This document shows positions 25,502 through 34,271 of a DNA stretch of 53,274 nt, piece after piece. Source of the stretch: Akkermansia sp. (GTDB lineage: Bacteria > Verrucomicrobiota > Verrucomicrobiia > Verrucomicrobiales > Akkermansiaceae); NCBI GenBank assembly GCA_017398765.1, contig JAFQEY010000025.1, positions 1-53,274 of the forward strand, written 5' to 3'. The position numbers were made by a program, and so were the translations under genes. Position 1 is the stretch's first letter, and every line of letters begins with the position of its first letter. Below the pieces are notes generated by a model. That model had not been told where the DNA came from and made no database searches. It worked only from the letters and a program-made list of their open reading frames with translations.

Positions 25502-26203
25502 ATGGACAGTTATAATACCCTACCCAACGGAAATGCAGTAGATTCACAAACTGCCGGAATGATGGCACGAGCCTACCTGAACAAGGTGTACGCCTGGATG
25601 GCTGTGACCATGCTCGTCACCGCCGGAACGGCAGTGTATGCCATGCAGTCCTCTGAGATTCTTACCTGGATTGTGAGCAATATATGGCTGATGCTGATAG
25701 GCAGCATTGGTATCATTCTTGTCATGATTTTTGCGGCGCGCCGTCTTACCGCCGGGGCTCTTGGTGTATTGCTGATGGTGTTTGCTGTGGCGGAGGGCTT
25801 GCTTTTTGGTCCCATTCTCTGCCACTACACGCAGGAGTCGCTCGGCCTCACTTTTGCCTGTACCGCCGGTATGTTCGGTGCCATGTCGCTTTTCGGTGCA
25901 ATGACCGGGATTAATATGGGCAGTTGGGGGCGTGGTTTGATGATGGCTCTCATCGGGCTTATCATTGCCGGTATTGCTAACGCTTTCTGGGGCAATGGGC
26001 TGACAGAGCTCATCATTTCTGCCGCCGGCGTGATCATTTTCAGCATCCTGACGGCCTATGATACCCAGAAGCTTTTGCAGGAAGGGCTGTGCGGCACGGA
26101 GGAGGAACGCAGTAAAGGAGCCATTCTCGGTGCCCTTTCTCTGTATCTGGACTTCATCAACCTCTTTCTCTATCTTCTGCGCTTTCTGGGCAGAGATGAG
26201 TAA
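25502..26203 (+). CDS. Bax inhibitor-1/YccA-family membrane protein
   Basis: A 233-residue membrane protein with about seven helices, starting with the family motif ARAYLNKVYAWMAVTMLVTAGTA and ending with the conserved AYDTQKLLQEG and LGALSLYLDFINLFLYLLRFLGR. Bacterial members are linked to calcium leak (BsYetJ) or to membrane-protease control (YccA and FtsH). The role here is unproven. The leaderless promoter lies directly upstream. The jag-like gene follows after 9 bp. Confidence 0.93.
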   Translation: MDSYNTLPNGNAVDSQTAGMMARAYLNKVYAWMAVTMLVTAGTAVYAMQSSEILTWIVSNIWLMLIGSIGIILVMIFAARRLTAGALGVLLMVFAVAEGLLFGPILCHYTQESLGLTFACTAGMFGAMSLFGAMTGINMGSWGRGLMMALIGLIIAGIANAFWGNGLTELIISAAGVIIFSILTAYDTQKLLQEGLCGTEEERSKGAILGALSLYLDFINLFLYLLRFLGRDE

Positions 26204-26212
26204 TCAGCCGTT

Positions 26213-26677
26213 ATGTGTGAGTACGAGCGTCTCTGCAGACTGGCAACAGACACCGCCAAGGCTGTACTGTCTCCCCTCGGGTTTCAGTTTGCTCTTACGA
26301 CTGAGCCGTATGAGGACGGAGTCCTGCTGATGATTGACGGACCGGATGCCGGCTTTATTATCGGAGATGAAGGTGATAGGCTGGATGATCTTCAGTATCT
26401 GATTAACAGGTTGATTCAGGCGGAGTGGGAAACTGCACCTCGTGTGCGGGTGGATTGTGATCGGTACCGCGAGCGTGCGGAGACCAAATTGCTTCGGCGT
26501 GCCCGCTCACGCGCTGAGCGTGTTCTGCAGACCGGAAAACCGATTATGATGGAGAGACTCAATGCATACCAGCGCAGACTTGTCCACAATGCCATGGCGA
26601 AGATACCGGGTATTGTCACTCAGTCGGAAGAGAGCGAGTCCCGTTTCAAGCGTATTACCATAAGCCGGGCTGAATGA
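26213..26677 (+). CDS. Jag/KhpB-like KH-R3H RNA-binding protein
   Basis: A 154-residue protein with a KH-like half (IIGDEGDRLDDLQYLINRL, the GxxG-type loop being GDEG) and an R3H-like half (LNAYQRRLVHNAMAKIPGIVTQSE, where Arg and His contact RNA in the family). Jag/KhpB proteins bind RNA and affect cell division in Gram-positives. Here it lies apart from yidC, where jag usually sits, and its stop overlaps the next start by 4 nt. Confidence 0.82.
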   Translation: MCEYERLCRLATDTAKAVLSPLGFQFALTTEPYEDGVLLMIDGPDAGFIIGDEGDRLDDLQYLINRLIQAEWETAPRVRVDCDRYRERAETKLLRRARSRAERVLQTGKPIMMERLNAYQRRLVHNAMAKIPGIVTQSEESESRFKRITISRAE

Positions 26678-27405
26678 GACGCTTCTTTCTGACTGCTGCA
26701 AGCCTGATACTTGCGGTAGGTATCTCTGCCGGAGATACCTACACCGTGTATCTTTCCGCCGATGGTGAAGTTGCAGATGCGGAGAGACTGTTGGAACCGC
26801 TGATGCGCGCCGTTCCGGATGCTACCTGCAATTTTGTACACCTGAAAAGCAAATGCAGCAACATGCATGAGGCTGTGCAGGCTGCCAAAGCCATTCGTGC
26901 CGGCGTGACGCATCTCCCCTCTCTCGTGTTGGCGGACGAGGCGGGGGAATACGCTACCGTGCCCCTTGCGCTGCTGACAGATGAAAGCCTTTCTGCTGCC
27001 CAAGCAGAAGCCGGGCAAGAGAATCGGGAGGAGCAATACGGTCTCCGTTGTTATCACGCCAGGCAATACTTGCTCTTTGCCCGCCTGGGATTGGCGAAAC
27101 CGCTTAGCGATGAGGAGATAGAGCTTTGCCTTGCGAGCTGTCGTATCCTCATGAACAATCGTTTCTCTACGGTCAGAGATCGCCAGTTTCTGGGCTTTCG
27201 CTGTCTCTATCCCCTTTTGATGCTTCAGTACACCAATGGGTATAAGGGTGCCCACACGCCTGCCACGGAAGCGAAACTGCTGGAAGCAATCGCGGCTCTT
27301 GAAGCCGCCCGTGACTTGGATGTTGAATCCGATATAGGTAAAGCCGCTTTTGCCGAGCGTGAGCGGCTTCGCACCGCCCGCCGTAAGGCTCGGCAATATG
27401 AGTAA
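26674..27405 (+). CDS. Exported protein of unknown function
   Basis: A 243-residue protein with a signal peptide (MRRFFLTAASLILAVGISAG). Residues 25-110 may have a thioredoxin-like layout (a beta strand at YTVYLSA, then THLPSLVLADEAG with a Pro before the strand), but there is no CxxC. The rest is helical with several Cys (for example RCYHARQYLLF and LASCRILMNN). I cannot assign a function. The start overlaps the jag-like stop by 4 nt, so the two are translationally coupled. It converges on the next gene with a 63-bp gap. Confidence 0.75.
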   Translation: MRRFFLTAASLILAVGISAGDTYTVYLSADGEVADAERLLEPLMRAVPDATCNFVHLKSKCSNMHEAVQAAKAIRAGVTHLPSLVLADEAGEYATVPLALLTDESLSAAQAEAGQENREEQYGLRCYHARQYLLFARLGLAKPLSDEEIELCLASCRILMNNRFSTVRDRQFLGFRCLYPLLMLQYTNGYKGAHTPATEAKLLEAIAALEAARDLDVESDIGKAAFAERERLRTARRKARQYE

Positions 27406-27468
27406 GCGGCATCAGCCTCGCCGCTGTTGTCGGGGAGCGTGAGTTTGCCTGTTTGCCGAATGTGGCTC

Positions 27469-28167
27469 TCAATCCCGCCAGGCATCCGGGAATTGATCGG
27501 GCTCCGGCCGCACCCGGGAGGGACGGCAGATGCGGTTGAACTCCATGGAAAGCTCCTGCCTGCCGCTGTCAAAGAGGATGTTCGTTTCCTGTACCGGGCT
27601 GTAGAGAAAATCCCGCCGCCGCAGACTCATCTTCAGACCCGTGTAGCCACAGGTGTACACCTCTGCAACGTGGTCATAGCTCGGCGTTCCGTCCTCTTCC
27701 GTATACCAGGAGACCAGCCGTAGTTCCCGCGGACAGACGCGGTTGAGGTAGAGGCGGCGACCGTCTTCCCAAAGAGCAGTTTTCCATACACCCTCAATCC
27801 ATGCGGGATAATCTTCATCCGTACACGTGATATGTGCGACATGACGATGTGGAGGCTTCGGGCAGACCTCATCACTGCGGAAAAAGCGGTCGGTGTCCCA
27901 TATCTCCACCAGAATACCGCCGGATTCTGCATGCGGATAGAGGTGGAGTCTCAAGGCTCCCCAGCTGCTGTCCATGCGGAACGCCAGATAGGCGGCATTG
28001 AGGCTGATGGGCGTCAGTTCGCATTCTTCGTCCCGTGTCTCATCCGTCAGGCGGATATTGAGATAACGCTCTCTGACCTTTATTTTCAGGCAATAGTCCA
28101 TGATGTACGCGAAGTACCAGGTGCCGGTGTACAGAGAACTCAGGGTAGTGTGGGCATGCAGATTCAT
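27469..28167 (-). CDS. Protein of unknown function
   Basis: A 232-residue soluble protein with no signal peptide and no membrane segment. It is rich in aromatic residues and His/Cys (for example FRSDEVCPKPPHRHVAHITCTDEDYPAWIEG and CPRELRLVSWYTEEDG), suggesting a beta-rich fold. No family is recognised. The longer frame has earlier starts (28206, 28176), but the predicted promoter places the transcript start at 28168, so ATG 28167 is the only ATG it would carry. Divergent from dxr; their two promoters overlap or abut in the short gap. Confidence 0.65.
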   Translation of the reverse strand: MNLHAHTTLSSLYTGTWYFAYIMDYCLKIKVRERYLNIRLTDETRDEECELTPISLNAAYLAFRMDSSWGALRLHLYPHAESGGILVEIWDTDRFFRSDEVCPKPPHRHVAHITCTDEDYPAWIEGVWKTALWEDGRRLYLNRVCPRELRLVSWYTEEDGTPSYDHVAEVYTCGYTGLKMSLRRRDFLYSPVQETNILFDSGRQELSMEFNRICRPSRVRPEPDQFPDAWRD

Positions 28168-28174
28168 TGGCTGC

Positions 28175-28203
28175 ATTCTACCATTCCATGCGTGAGCTTG
28201 CAA
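28175..28203 (-). promoter_or_regulatory. Promoter of the unknown gene at 27469-28167
   Basis: On the minus strand: TTGCAA (28203-28198), 17-bp spacer, TAGAAT (28180-28175). The predicted start site at 28168 gives a 1-nt leader. Confidence 0.55.
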
Positions 28204-28213
28204 CAATGAAAGA

Positions 28214-28241
28214 TTGACTTTCAGCGGATTTGCCGTAGAAT
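28214..28241 (+). promoter_or_regulatory. dxr promoter
   Basis: TTGACT (28214-28219), 16-bp spacer, TAGAAT (28236-28241). The predicted start site, 28248, is 3 nt before the ATG at 28251. Confidence 0.6.
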
Positions 28242-28250
28242 AGTCGGCGT

Positions 28251-29414
28251 ATGAAGAGAAAACGCGTCGTCATCCTTGGCTCTACCGGCAGTATCGGCAC
28301 CAGTGCACTCAAAGTGGCGCGCGATATCCCGGAGCGTATGGAGGTGGTGGCGCTTGCGGCCCACAGCAGTGTCGGCAAGCTGGCTGAGCAGGCGCGTGAA
28401 TTCGGCGTACGCCATGTGTGCATCTTCGATGAATCCAAGGTCGCAGAGCTGCGTGCGCTTCTCCCCGCAGATGTGAAGATTTGTGCCGGACTGGAGGGGC
28501 TGTGTGAGCTGGCCGCGCTGGAGGAAGCCGACATGGTGCTGGTATCCATCATCGGCACTGCCGGGTTGCAACCTACGCTCTGTGCCATAGACGCCGGGAA
28601 AGACCTGGCGATTGCCTCCAAGGAGATTCTGGTGATGGCCGGTGAGGTGGTCATGACGCGCGCAGCTGAGAAGGGAATCAATGTGCTGCCCGTGGATAGC
28701 GAGCACAATGCCATCTACCAATGCCTGCAGGGCAACCACGGCGGTGCAGAGCAGGTGAGCCGTCTCATCCTCACCGCCAGCGGCGGACCGTTCCGTACCA
28801 CCCCCCGCGAACAGTTGGCAAAGGTCACGCTGGAGCAGGCACTCAAGCATCCCACCTGGAAGATGGGCCGCAAGATTACCATCGATTCCGCCACCCTTTT
28901 CAACAAAGGGCTGGAAATGATTGAAGCCCGCTGGCTTTTCGATATCCCCATGGAGCGAGTGGACGTTATCGTACATCCGCAGAGCATTGTACATTCTCTG
29001 GTGGAGTATCGGGACGGTTCCATTCTGGCGCAGCTCAGCTCCAGCGATATGTGTTTCCCCATTCAGTATGCCGTCACCTGGCCGGAGCGTATTGATAACT
29101 CTCTGCCGCACCTCAACCTGGCAGAGATTGCCTCCCTGCGTTTCGAAGCCCCGCGTTGGGATGATTTCCCGGCACTGAATCTGGCTCGCCAGGCCGGGCT
29201 CATCGGTGGCACGATGCCTGCCATGTATAACGCCGCCAATGAAGTGGCCGTGCAGGCATTCGTGGAGGGGCGGCTCAGTTTCCCCGGTATCTGGCAGACC
29301 GTGGAAAAAACACTTTCCGCAGCCACCCCTGAGGATTACCACGGGCAGCTGGGTACCATTCTCGCGGCAGATGCCTGGGCGCGAGAGTACGCTGCTTCTT
29401 TGATTCGTAGGTGA
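28251..29414 (+). CDS. dxr: 1-deoxy-D-xylulose-5-phosphate reductoisomerase
   Basis: Dxr turns DXP into MEP, the committed step of the MEP isoprenoid pathway, using NADPH. The 387-residue protein has the NADPH loop GSTGSIGTSALKV, LAIASKEILVMAGE, the metal-binding DSEHNAIYQCL, the substrate-binding SGGPFRT and HPTWKMGRKITIDSATLFNKGLE, and the C-terminal helical domain. All motifs are intact. ATG 28251 is only 3 nt after the predicted transcript start. No other MEP genes are adjacent. Confidence 0.97.
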   Translation: MKRKRVVILGSTGSIGTSALKVARDIPERMEVVALAAHSSVGKLAEQAREFGVRHVCIFDESKVAELRALLPADVKICAGLEGLCELAALEEADMVLVSIIGTAGLQPTLCAIDAGKDLAIASKEILVMAGEVVMTRAAEKGINVLPVDSEHNAIYQCLQGNHGGAEQVSRLILTASGGPFRTTPREQLAKVTLEQALKHPTWKMGRKITIDSATLFNKGLEMIEARWLFDIPMERVDVIVHPQSIVHSLVEYRDGSILAQLSSSDMCFPIQYAVTWPERIDNSLPHLNLAEIASLRFEAPRWDDFPALNLARQAGLIGGTMPAMYNAANEVAVQAFVEGRLSFPGIWQTVEKTLSAATPEDYHGQLGTILAADAWAREYAASLIRR

Positions 29415-29596
29415 TAACGCATTTTCTGCATTTTTCGCCTAATTCATGGTCAGTTCCCGTGCGTCCGGTGTGTGTCCGGAAAGGTATGACACACCGCTCA
29501 GAGCTCTTCATATTTGCATGCCCTAAGTTGAGCTGGACAAAGGACGGCGAATATGCTTAATTATACAAGCTTTTTGCACCGTTAACAGATAGCACT
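29415..29596. other. Gap after dxr: one hairpin and a candidate promoter
   Basis: CGGTGTGT and ACACACCG (29467-29498) face each other and could form a hairpin, but no T run follows. TTGAGC (29528) and TATGCT (29552) with an 18-bp spacer are a candidate promoter for the unknown gene at 29597, with a leader of about 33 nt. Nothing coding is seen. Confidence 0.35.
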
Positions 29597-30094
29597 ATGA
29601 AATCTTATACCATTTTTCAGAAATCGGATGACGAGACCGTGAACGAGTTCCTGGGTTGGATGCGCAATCAGGAGCGTGGCGTGTACCGTGCCGCCCTGCG
29701 CGAACTTGGCGCTCTCAAAAAACTGCGTCCGCAGTTTATGCAGCAGAAGAGCGTGGAGGAACAGTTTGCCTGGATTAAGAAGATGCTTGCGTGGAAACCG
29801 GCTGAAACCATCGCTGACCACTTGCTGCAGGTGTGGCTGATTCGTAAGCATGAGGGCATGCTTGTAGGCTTTATCGAGAAACTTGGTATTGAACACAACG
29901 GACACGGCGTGGTTGATGTGTTACCGGAGACGTTGGATGCCGACAAGCTGAAAGAGGCCGTGGATGCTCTGTTTGAGAAATACCCCGCCGGGGCTGTTTC
30001 TGTGTACCTGCACATGTTCCAGAATCAGACTGAGGAAGGCTGGCCGGAGCTTCAGGACATCCTGGATAACGACCCCCGCGTTACTATCAAATAA
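29597..30094 (+). CDS. Small soluble protein of unknown function
   Basis: A 165-residue protein with a mainly helical first half (NEFLGWMRNQERGVYRAALRELGALKKLRPQF) and a more mixed second half. No signal peptide, membrane segment or known motif is seen. Its codon use and G/C-rich third positions match its neighbours. It is followed after 9 bp by tadA, so the two may be cotranscribed with ybeY. Confidence 0.7.
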   Translation: MKSYTIFQKSDDETVNEFLGWMRNQERGVYRAALRELGALKKLRPQFMQQKSVEEQFAWIKKMLAWKPAETIADHLLQVWLIRKHEGMLVGFIEKLGIEHNGHGVVDVLPETLDADKLKEAVDALFEKYPAGAVSVYLHMFQNQTEEGWPELQDILDNDPRVTIK

Positions 30095-30103
30095 TCCGCC
30101 CCC

Positions 30104-30622
30104 TTGACGGAGGACGAACATTTCATGATGCTGGCCATGCGCGAGGCTGAAAAAGCCCGCGCGGCCGGCGAGGTTCCCTGCGGTTGTGTCATTGTAAAAG
30201 ACAACCGCGTGATTGCTCGTGGTTGGAACCAGGTAGAGGCTCTCAAGGATGCAACCGCCCATGCGGAGATGCTTGCGCTCACGGCGGCTGAGGCGGCGGT
30301 GGGAGATTGGCGCCTGGAAGGGTGCACGGTATATGTGACCAAAGAACCGTGCCCCATGTGTGCCGGGGCTATGGTGCATTGTCGCCCGTCTCGCGTGGTA
30401 TTCGGTATCCCTGATCCAAAGGGCGGTGCCTGCGGCGGTTGGATTCATTTGCTGGATTCCAACCCACCGCTCAATCACCGCTGTGAGGTGCAGGGCGGAG
30501 TGCTGGCTGTTGAGTGCCTGGAGCAGTTTCAGAGCTTTTTCCGGGCTGCGAGAGCTGAAGCCAAGCGCCGTAAAAAACTTTTGCGTGAGGAGGTCGCAGC
30601 GTTGGATGACTCCGGAAATTGA
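30104..30622 (+). CDS. tadA: tRNA-specific adenosine deaminase
   Basis: TadA converts adenosine to inosine at the wobble position of tRNA-Arg(ACG). The 172-residue protein has the cytidine-deaminase zinc motif in full: HAEMLAL (His ligand and catalytic Glu) and PCPMCAGAM (two Cys ligands), with the family segment ALKDATAHAE. The start is a TTG at 30104; it gives the family's usual N-terminus (DEHFMMLAMREAEKARAAGEVP), while the first ATG (30125) would cut this off. The C-terminus is extended and rich in Lys/Arg. It overlaps ybeY by 17 nt. Confidence 0.92.
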   Translation: MTEDEHFMMLAMREAEKARAAGEVPCGCVIVKDNRVIARGWNQVEALKDATAHAEMLALTAAEAAVGDWRLEGCTVYVTKEPCPMCAGAMVHCRPSRVVFGIPDPKGGACGGWIHLLDSNPPLNHRCEVQGGVLAVECLEQFQSFFRAARAEAKRRKKLLREEVAALDDSGN

Positions 30623-31049
30623 AATTTATCTGAATGCTGAGCGTCCGTGGTTGTCAACGGAGCTCGCGGAAAAGTACAGGGGAGCTCTTGTGGCCATGTT
30701 GCCGCAGTTGTTGGCTCTGCCGGAAGGCCCGGATCATGTGCTCTCTGAGCTTCCCTTGGTGGAAATCTCTGTGGTGGATGATGATACGATTGCCCGTGTG
30801 CATGGCGAATTCCTGCATGATCCCACGCCGACGGATGCTATTACTTTCCCCTATGGTGAAATTCTGGTGAGCTGTGATACGGCGGAAACCTATGCTCAGT
30901 CTCATGGGCTGAGTGCTCAGGAAGAGCTATTTCGCTACATGGTGCATGGTCTGGTTCACTTACACGGGTATTTGGACTATGAGCCCGCTGACCGTGAGGC
31001 TCTCTTTGCGGTTCAGGAACCGCTGGTGGCTTCATATTACCCGCTGTAA
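30606..31049 (+). CDS. ybeY: rRNA maturation endoribonuclease YbeY-like
   Basis: YbeY is a metal-dependent RNase for 16S rRNA 3' processing and ribosome quality control. The 147-residue protein has DPTPTDAITFPYGEILVS (the usual PTDVLSFP-x-GEIVI region) and HGLVHLHGYLDY. In most members the zinc site is H-x3-H-x5-H, whereas here the third His is Asp, as I recall for Bacteroidetes YbeY, so it is probably still active. ATG 30606 overlaps the tadA end by 17 nt and gives the normal length. Confidence 0.88.
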   Translation: MTPEIEIYLNAERPWLSTELAEKYRGALVAMLPQLLALPEGPDHVLSELPLVEISVVDDDTIARVHGEFLHDPTPTDAITFPYGEILVSCDTAETYAQSHGLSAQEELFRYMVHGLVHLHGYLDYEPADREALFAVQEPLVASYYPL

Positions 31050-31085
31050 CACCAGCCCCGCCACACGAATCAGTGGGGGGCATTA

Positions 31086-32150
31086 TTAAGATTGGGTGTA
31101 TCTGCTCAATATAGCTGAAACCCTTTCCTGTATACCATTGCCGATAAAGTTTCCCACTTTGTTCAGTTTCAGAAGGGAAAATACTCTACTTCGTAATATG
31201 TCTATCATGATACAGACGGCAAAAATAATCGTTGATATCATGATGGCCGAATATGAATGTTTTGCCAGTGTGGGGCATATTTTTTCCAACAGTGGTACTA
31301 TATACGGGTGCTGGTGGATAATGTAAACGCTGAAAATGAAGGGTACGAGAGATGCAAACCATTTTTTGTTTGTTTGGAGTTTCTCAAACATCAGGAATAC
31401 GCACAGAGATGTCATCACGAGGAGCGGGAAGGCGTAGGATGTCATGCCGGGGCGTATGAAAAAGCACAGAGATATCTGCAATAATAATACGAAGGTGTAT
31501 AGAATCAACAGGTAACGCTTGCGTATGCTCAGAGGATATTTTTTTACATACGCTCCGACTATATACATACAAACAAGCCATGTGCTGTTAAGCCCACTTT
31601 GAACCATAATATGCCCTCCGAACAAGTTCAGAATTGGTAAAACAGCTATGATAAAGATTACAAGGCTTGCGTGGTATTTCTGCCCTATATGTGCAATCCC
31701 TTTATTCAGAAAAGGCATGAGAAAGAACAGGATGCTGTATGCTGTAAAAAACCAATGTGCTCCGGCAAATGGAATCGGTGTAAATTGTGAAATTAAATTT
31801 TTGAGAGAGAAAGCAGAACTTCCCATCCAAAAATAGGCCAGGCCTGTTATGGTGACAGTGTAAAACGCCACAATCATCCATAAATTGACGTAGCGCGACA
31901 ATTTCCAGGTCAAATTGACGGATACATAGCCTGTTATCAGGGCATACACATTTACCGCTACACTGCAAATCATGACGCTTGTGACACTCACCCACCACGT
32001 TGCCGTATCCATTGTATCCGTCGGTTTCCAATAGTCACAATGATGATTGACATGTAGTATGACTACCATCAACATGGATATCGTTTTGAGTAAATCCAGA
32101 GCATAGTGCCTATTCCGGGGCATCGTAAGTGTTGCAATCTTTGGTTCCAT
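31086..32150 (-). CDS. Acyltransferase 3-family membrane protein
   Basis: A 354-residue integral membrane protein with about ten helices. The N-terminus RHYALDLLKTISMLMVVILHVNHH has the family's Arg-x-x-x-Asp start and the conserved catalytic His in the first helix. Such enzymes transfer acetyl or succinyl groups to sugars of surface polysaccharide or LPS. Base composition is visibly AT-richer than the neighbouring genes (many AAA, ATA and TTT codons), and a low-GC gap precedes it, suggesting transfer. Start ATG 32150 was chosen because the region before it is weak; alternatives are 32123 and 32228. Confidence 0.88.
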   Translation of the reverse strand: MEPKIATLTMPRNRHYALDLLKTISMLMVVILHVNHHCDYWKPTDTMDTATWWVSVTSVMICSVAVNVYALITGYVSVNLTWKLSRYVNLWMIVAFYTVTITGLAYFWMGSSAFSLKNLISQFTPIPFAGAHWFFTAYSILFFLMPFLNKGIAHIGQKYHASLVIFIIAVLPILNLFGGHIMVQSGLNSTWLVCMYIVGAYVKKYPLSIRKRYLLILYTFVLLLQISLCFFIRPGMTSYAFPLLVMTSLCVFLMFEKLQTNKKWFASLVPFIFSVYIIHQHPYIVPLLEKICPTLAKHSYSAIMISTIIFAVCIMIDILRSRVFSLLKLNKVGNFIGNGIQERVSAILSRYTQS

Positions 32151-32507
32151 GTTGTTTAATGAATTGAGAGTCTCTTTGCCGATGTGGAATCTCCTGCTGC
32201 AGGCAAGCGGTCGGTGAGTATACAGCATTTCAAATGCAATAACTCACAACTTCCACATTTTAATATCATAAGAACATTTATCGCAAAAAAAAGTGACTTC
32301 TTCGCCATCATGGTTTTGATTGTAACTCCCATAAACTCAATATTAATCTGTACATCGCATTTGAAAAGCGATGCTCGGTTACAGGAGAATCAGGGGCTGC
32401 TTTTTTCGGAGTGTTCAGGAGTGAGTGGGGGAAAAGAAGTGTCCTGAAGCAATGGATTGTGCGGGTACGGACTGCGTGGGTATGCCACTTCACGCGGGAA
32501 TTTACGC
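32151..32507. other. AT-rich gap between the acyltransferase gene and metG
   Basis: About 360 bp, clearly AT-richer than the flanks. It holds no convincing gene on either strand. It may contain the acyltransferase promoter (minus strand) but I could not fix one. The metG promoter lies at its right end. It looks like the edge of acquired DNA. Confidence 0.5.
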
Positions 32508-32536
32508 TTGATTCAGCAAGTGCTCCGTGCTAACAT
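32508..32536 (+). promoter_or_regulatory. metG promoter
   Basis: TTGATT (32508-32513), 17-bp spacer, TAACAT (32531-32536). The predicted start site, 32543, is 4 nt before ATG 32547, which supports that start over the longer open frame. Confidence 0.55.
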
Positions 32537-32546
32537 TGCACCCGCT

Positions 32547-34175
32547 ATGTTCTACATTACAACAGCAATTGATTACACGAACGGCTCCCCGCACATCGGG
32601 CATGCCTATGAGAAGGTTCTGGCAGATGTTCTGGCTCGCTGGCACCGAATGTGTGGTGAAGAGGTGTTTCTGCTGACGGGTGTAGACCAGCACGGGCAGA
32701 AAGTTCAGCAGAAGGCGGAAGCCGCGGGCATGCAGCCTCAGGAATATGCCGATATGGTGACAGAGCGTTTTATTGCGCTCTGGAAGCGGTTGGGAATTCA
32801 GTACGATGGTTGGGCTGCCACTACAGATGCCCGCCACAAGGACTGTGTGCAGAAAATCCTGAGCAATCTCAAGGAGAAAGGGTGCTTGTACAAGAAAGCC
32901 TACAAGGGTTTTTATTCCGTGCGGCAGGAACAATTCCTCACAGACAAGGAGCGCGGAGAGGACGGGGCATTCGGTCCAGAGTGGGGAGAGGTGATTGAAC
33001 TGGAAGAGGAAAACTGGTATTTCAATCTCAGTCAGCATGTGGCGTGGCTGCGAGGCTATGTGGAGAGCCACCCGGAGGTGGTCACCCCGGAGTTCCGCCG
33101 GCAGAACCTGTTGAAAGCCATTGAGCGTGCAGAGGGGGTCGACCTGTGTATCTCTCGCCCCAAAGACCGTCTTTCCTGGGGAATCCCGTTGCCCTTTGAC
33201 CCGGATTTTGTGACCTATGTGTGGTTTGATGCCTTGGTGAACTATATATCCTTTGCCGGTTATCTGGCAGAGCCGGGAAGTAATTTGCCGGAGTTCGGGA
33301 AACTGTGGCCTGCTGCCTGTGAGGTTATCGGCAAGGATATTCTGGTGCCTGCACATGGTATTTATTGGCTGTGCATGCTGCATGCCATGGGCTTTGCAGA
33401 TGAGGAGATGCCGCGTCTGCTGGTGCATGGGTGGCTCAACATCAAGGGGGAGAAAATGTCCAAATCTCTGGGTAATATAGTTGACCCCAATGACCTGTGC
33501 GATGTGTTCGGCCCGGAGGCGGTGCGCTATTATCTGGTGCGAGATACCAAGACAGGCTATGACAGTGACTATGATGCCGAGCGCATGAAGATGATTTACA
33601 ATACTGAGCTTGCCAACGATATCGGCAATCTTGTGAACCGCTCTCTCAATATGTGCGTGCGTTACTGCGGCGGCGTGGTCAGCCCCGGTGAGGGGGATGA
33701 TGAGCTCTCTGCCAATCTTCGCCGCTCCATGGCAGATACGGTGTGCCGCTTTGCTGAGCAGATGAATGCCTACAATACGGCAGATGCTCTAGGCTCGCTC
33801 AATGCGCAGGTTGGTCTGTGCAATAGCTATATTGAGCAGATGCAGCCTTGGGCTCTTTCCAAGGATGAAGCGCGTCTGCCTGAGCTTCAGCGTGTTCTGA
33901 ATCATCTGCTGGAATGCTGTGTGCAGGTGGGGTATCTGCTGGGGTGTGTTCTGCCGGAGGCCTCTGCGCGAATTCTTGCTCAGTTGCAGGTAGATGCCGC
34001 TGCGCTCACGCCGCAGTCTCTTGCCTGGGGCATTTTGCAGCCCGGTCACACCGTGTTGGCTCCCAGTCCGGTATTTCCCCGTATTCTCTCTCCGGAAGAG
34101 AAGGAGAAGATGGCCGCCAAAGCTGCCAAGGCTGCGGAAAAGGCCGCCCGTAAGGCTGCGCAACAGCAGCAGTAA
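32547..34175 (+). CDS. metG: Methionyl-tRNA synthetase
   Basis: MetG charges tRNA-Met. The 542-residue class I enzyme starts FYITTAIDYTNGSPHIGHAYEKV (HIGH as PHIGHAY) and has KMSKSLGN. There are no zinc-knuckle cysteines, so it is the zinc-free subtype with a short insert. The last 25 residues are a Lys/Ala-rich tail that may bind RNA; there is no C-terminal dimerisation domain. ATG 32547 fits family and promoter. It is flanked on both sides by AT-rich accessory genes on the opposite strand. Confidence 0.97.
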   Translation: MFYITTAIDYTNGSPHIGHAYEKVLADVLARWHRMCGEEVFLLTGVDQHGQKVQQKAEAAGMQPQEYADMVTERFIALWKRLGIQYDGWAATTDARHKDCVQKILSNLKEKGCLYKKAYKGFYSVRQEQFLTDKERGEDGAFGPEWGEVIELEEENWYFNLSQHVAWLRGYVESHPEVVTPEFRRQNLLKAIERAEGVDLCISRPKDRLSWGIPLPFDPDFVTYVWFDALVNYISFAGYLAEPGSNLPEFGKLWPAACEVIGKDILVPAHGIYWLCMLHAMGFADEEMPRLLVHGWLNIKGEKMSKSLGNIVDPNDLCDVFGPEAVRYYLVRDTKTGYDSDYDAERMKMIYNTELANDIGNLVNRSLNMCVRYCGGVVSPGEGDDELSANLRRSMADTVCRFAEQMNAYNTADALGSLNAQVGLCNSYIEQMQPWALSKDEARLPELQRVLNHLLECCVQVGYLLGCVLPEASARILAQLQVDAAALTPQSLAWGILQPGHTVLAPSPVFPRILSPEEKEKMAAKAAKAAEKAARKAAQQQQ

Positions 34176-34205
34176 TGTGTACGCCCTTTTTTTACAATAT
34201 ATTTA

Positions 34206-34237
34206 ACAAAGGCACCCGGATTTCCGGGTGCCTTTGT
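34206..34237 (+). terminator. Hairpin after metG
   Basis: A perfect 15-bp stem, ACAAAGGCACCCGGA/TCCGGGTGCCTTTGT, around a 2-base loop. Few T follow, so it may act in both directions or as an RNA end. Confidence 0.75.
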
Positions 34238-34271
34238 TGCGTATGCTCCTTGCCGTTATCTATCTTTCTTT

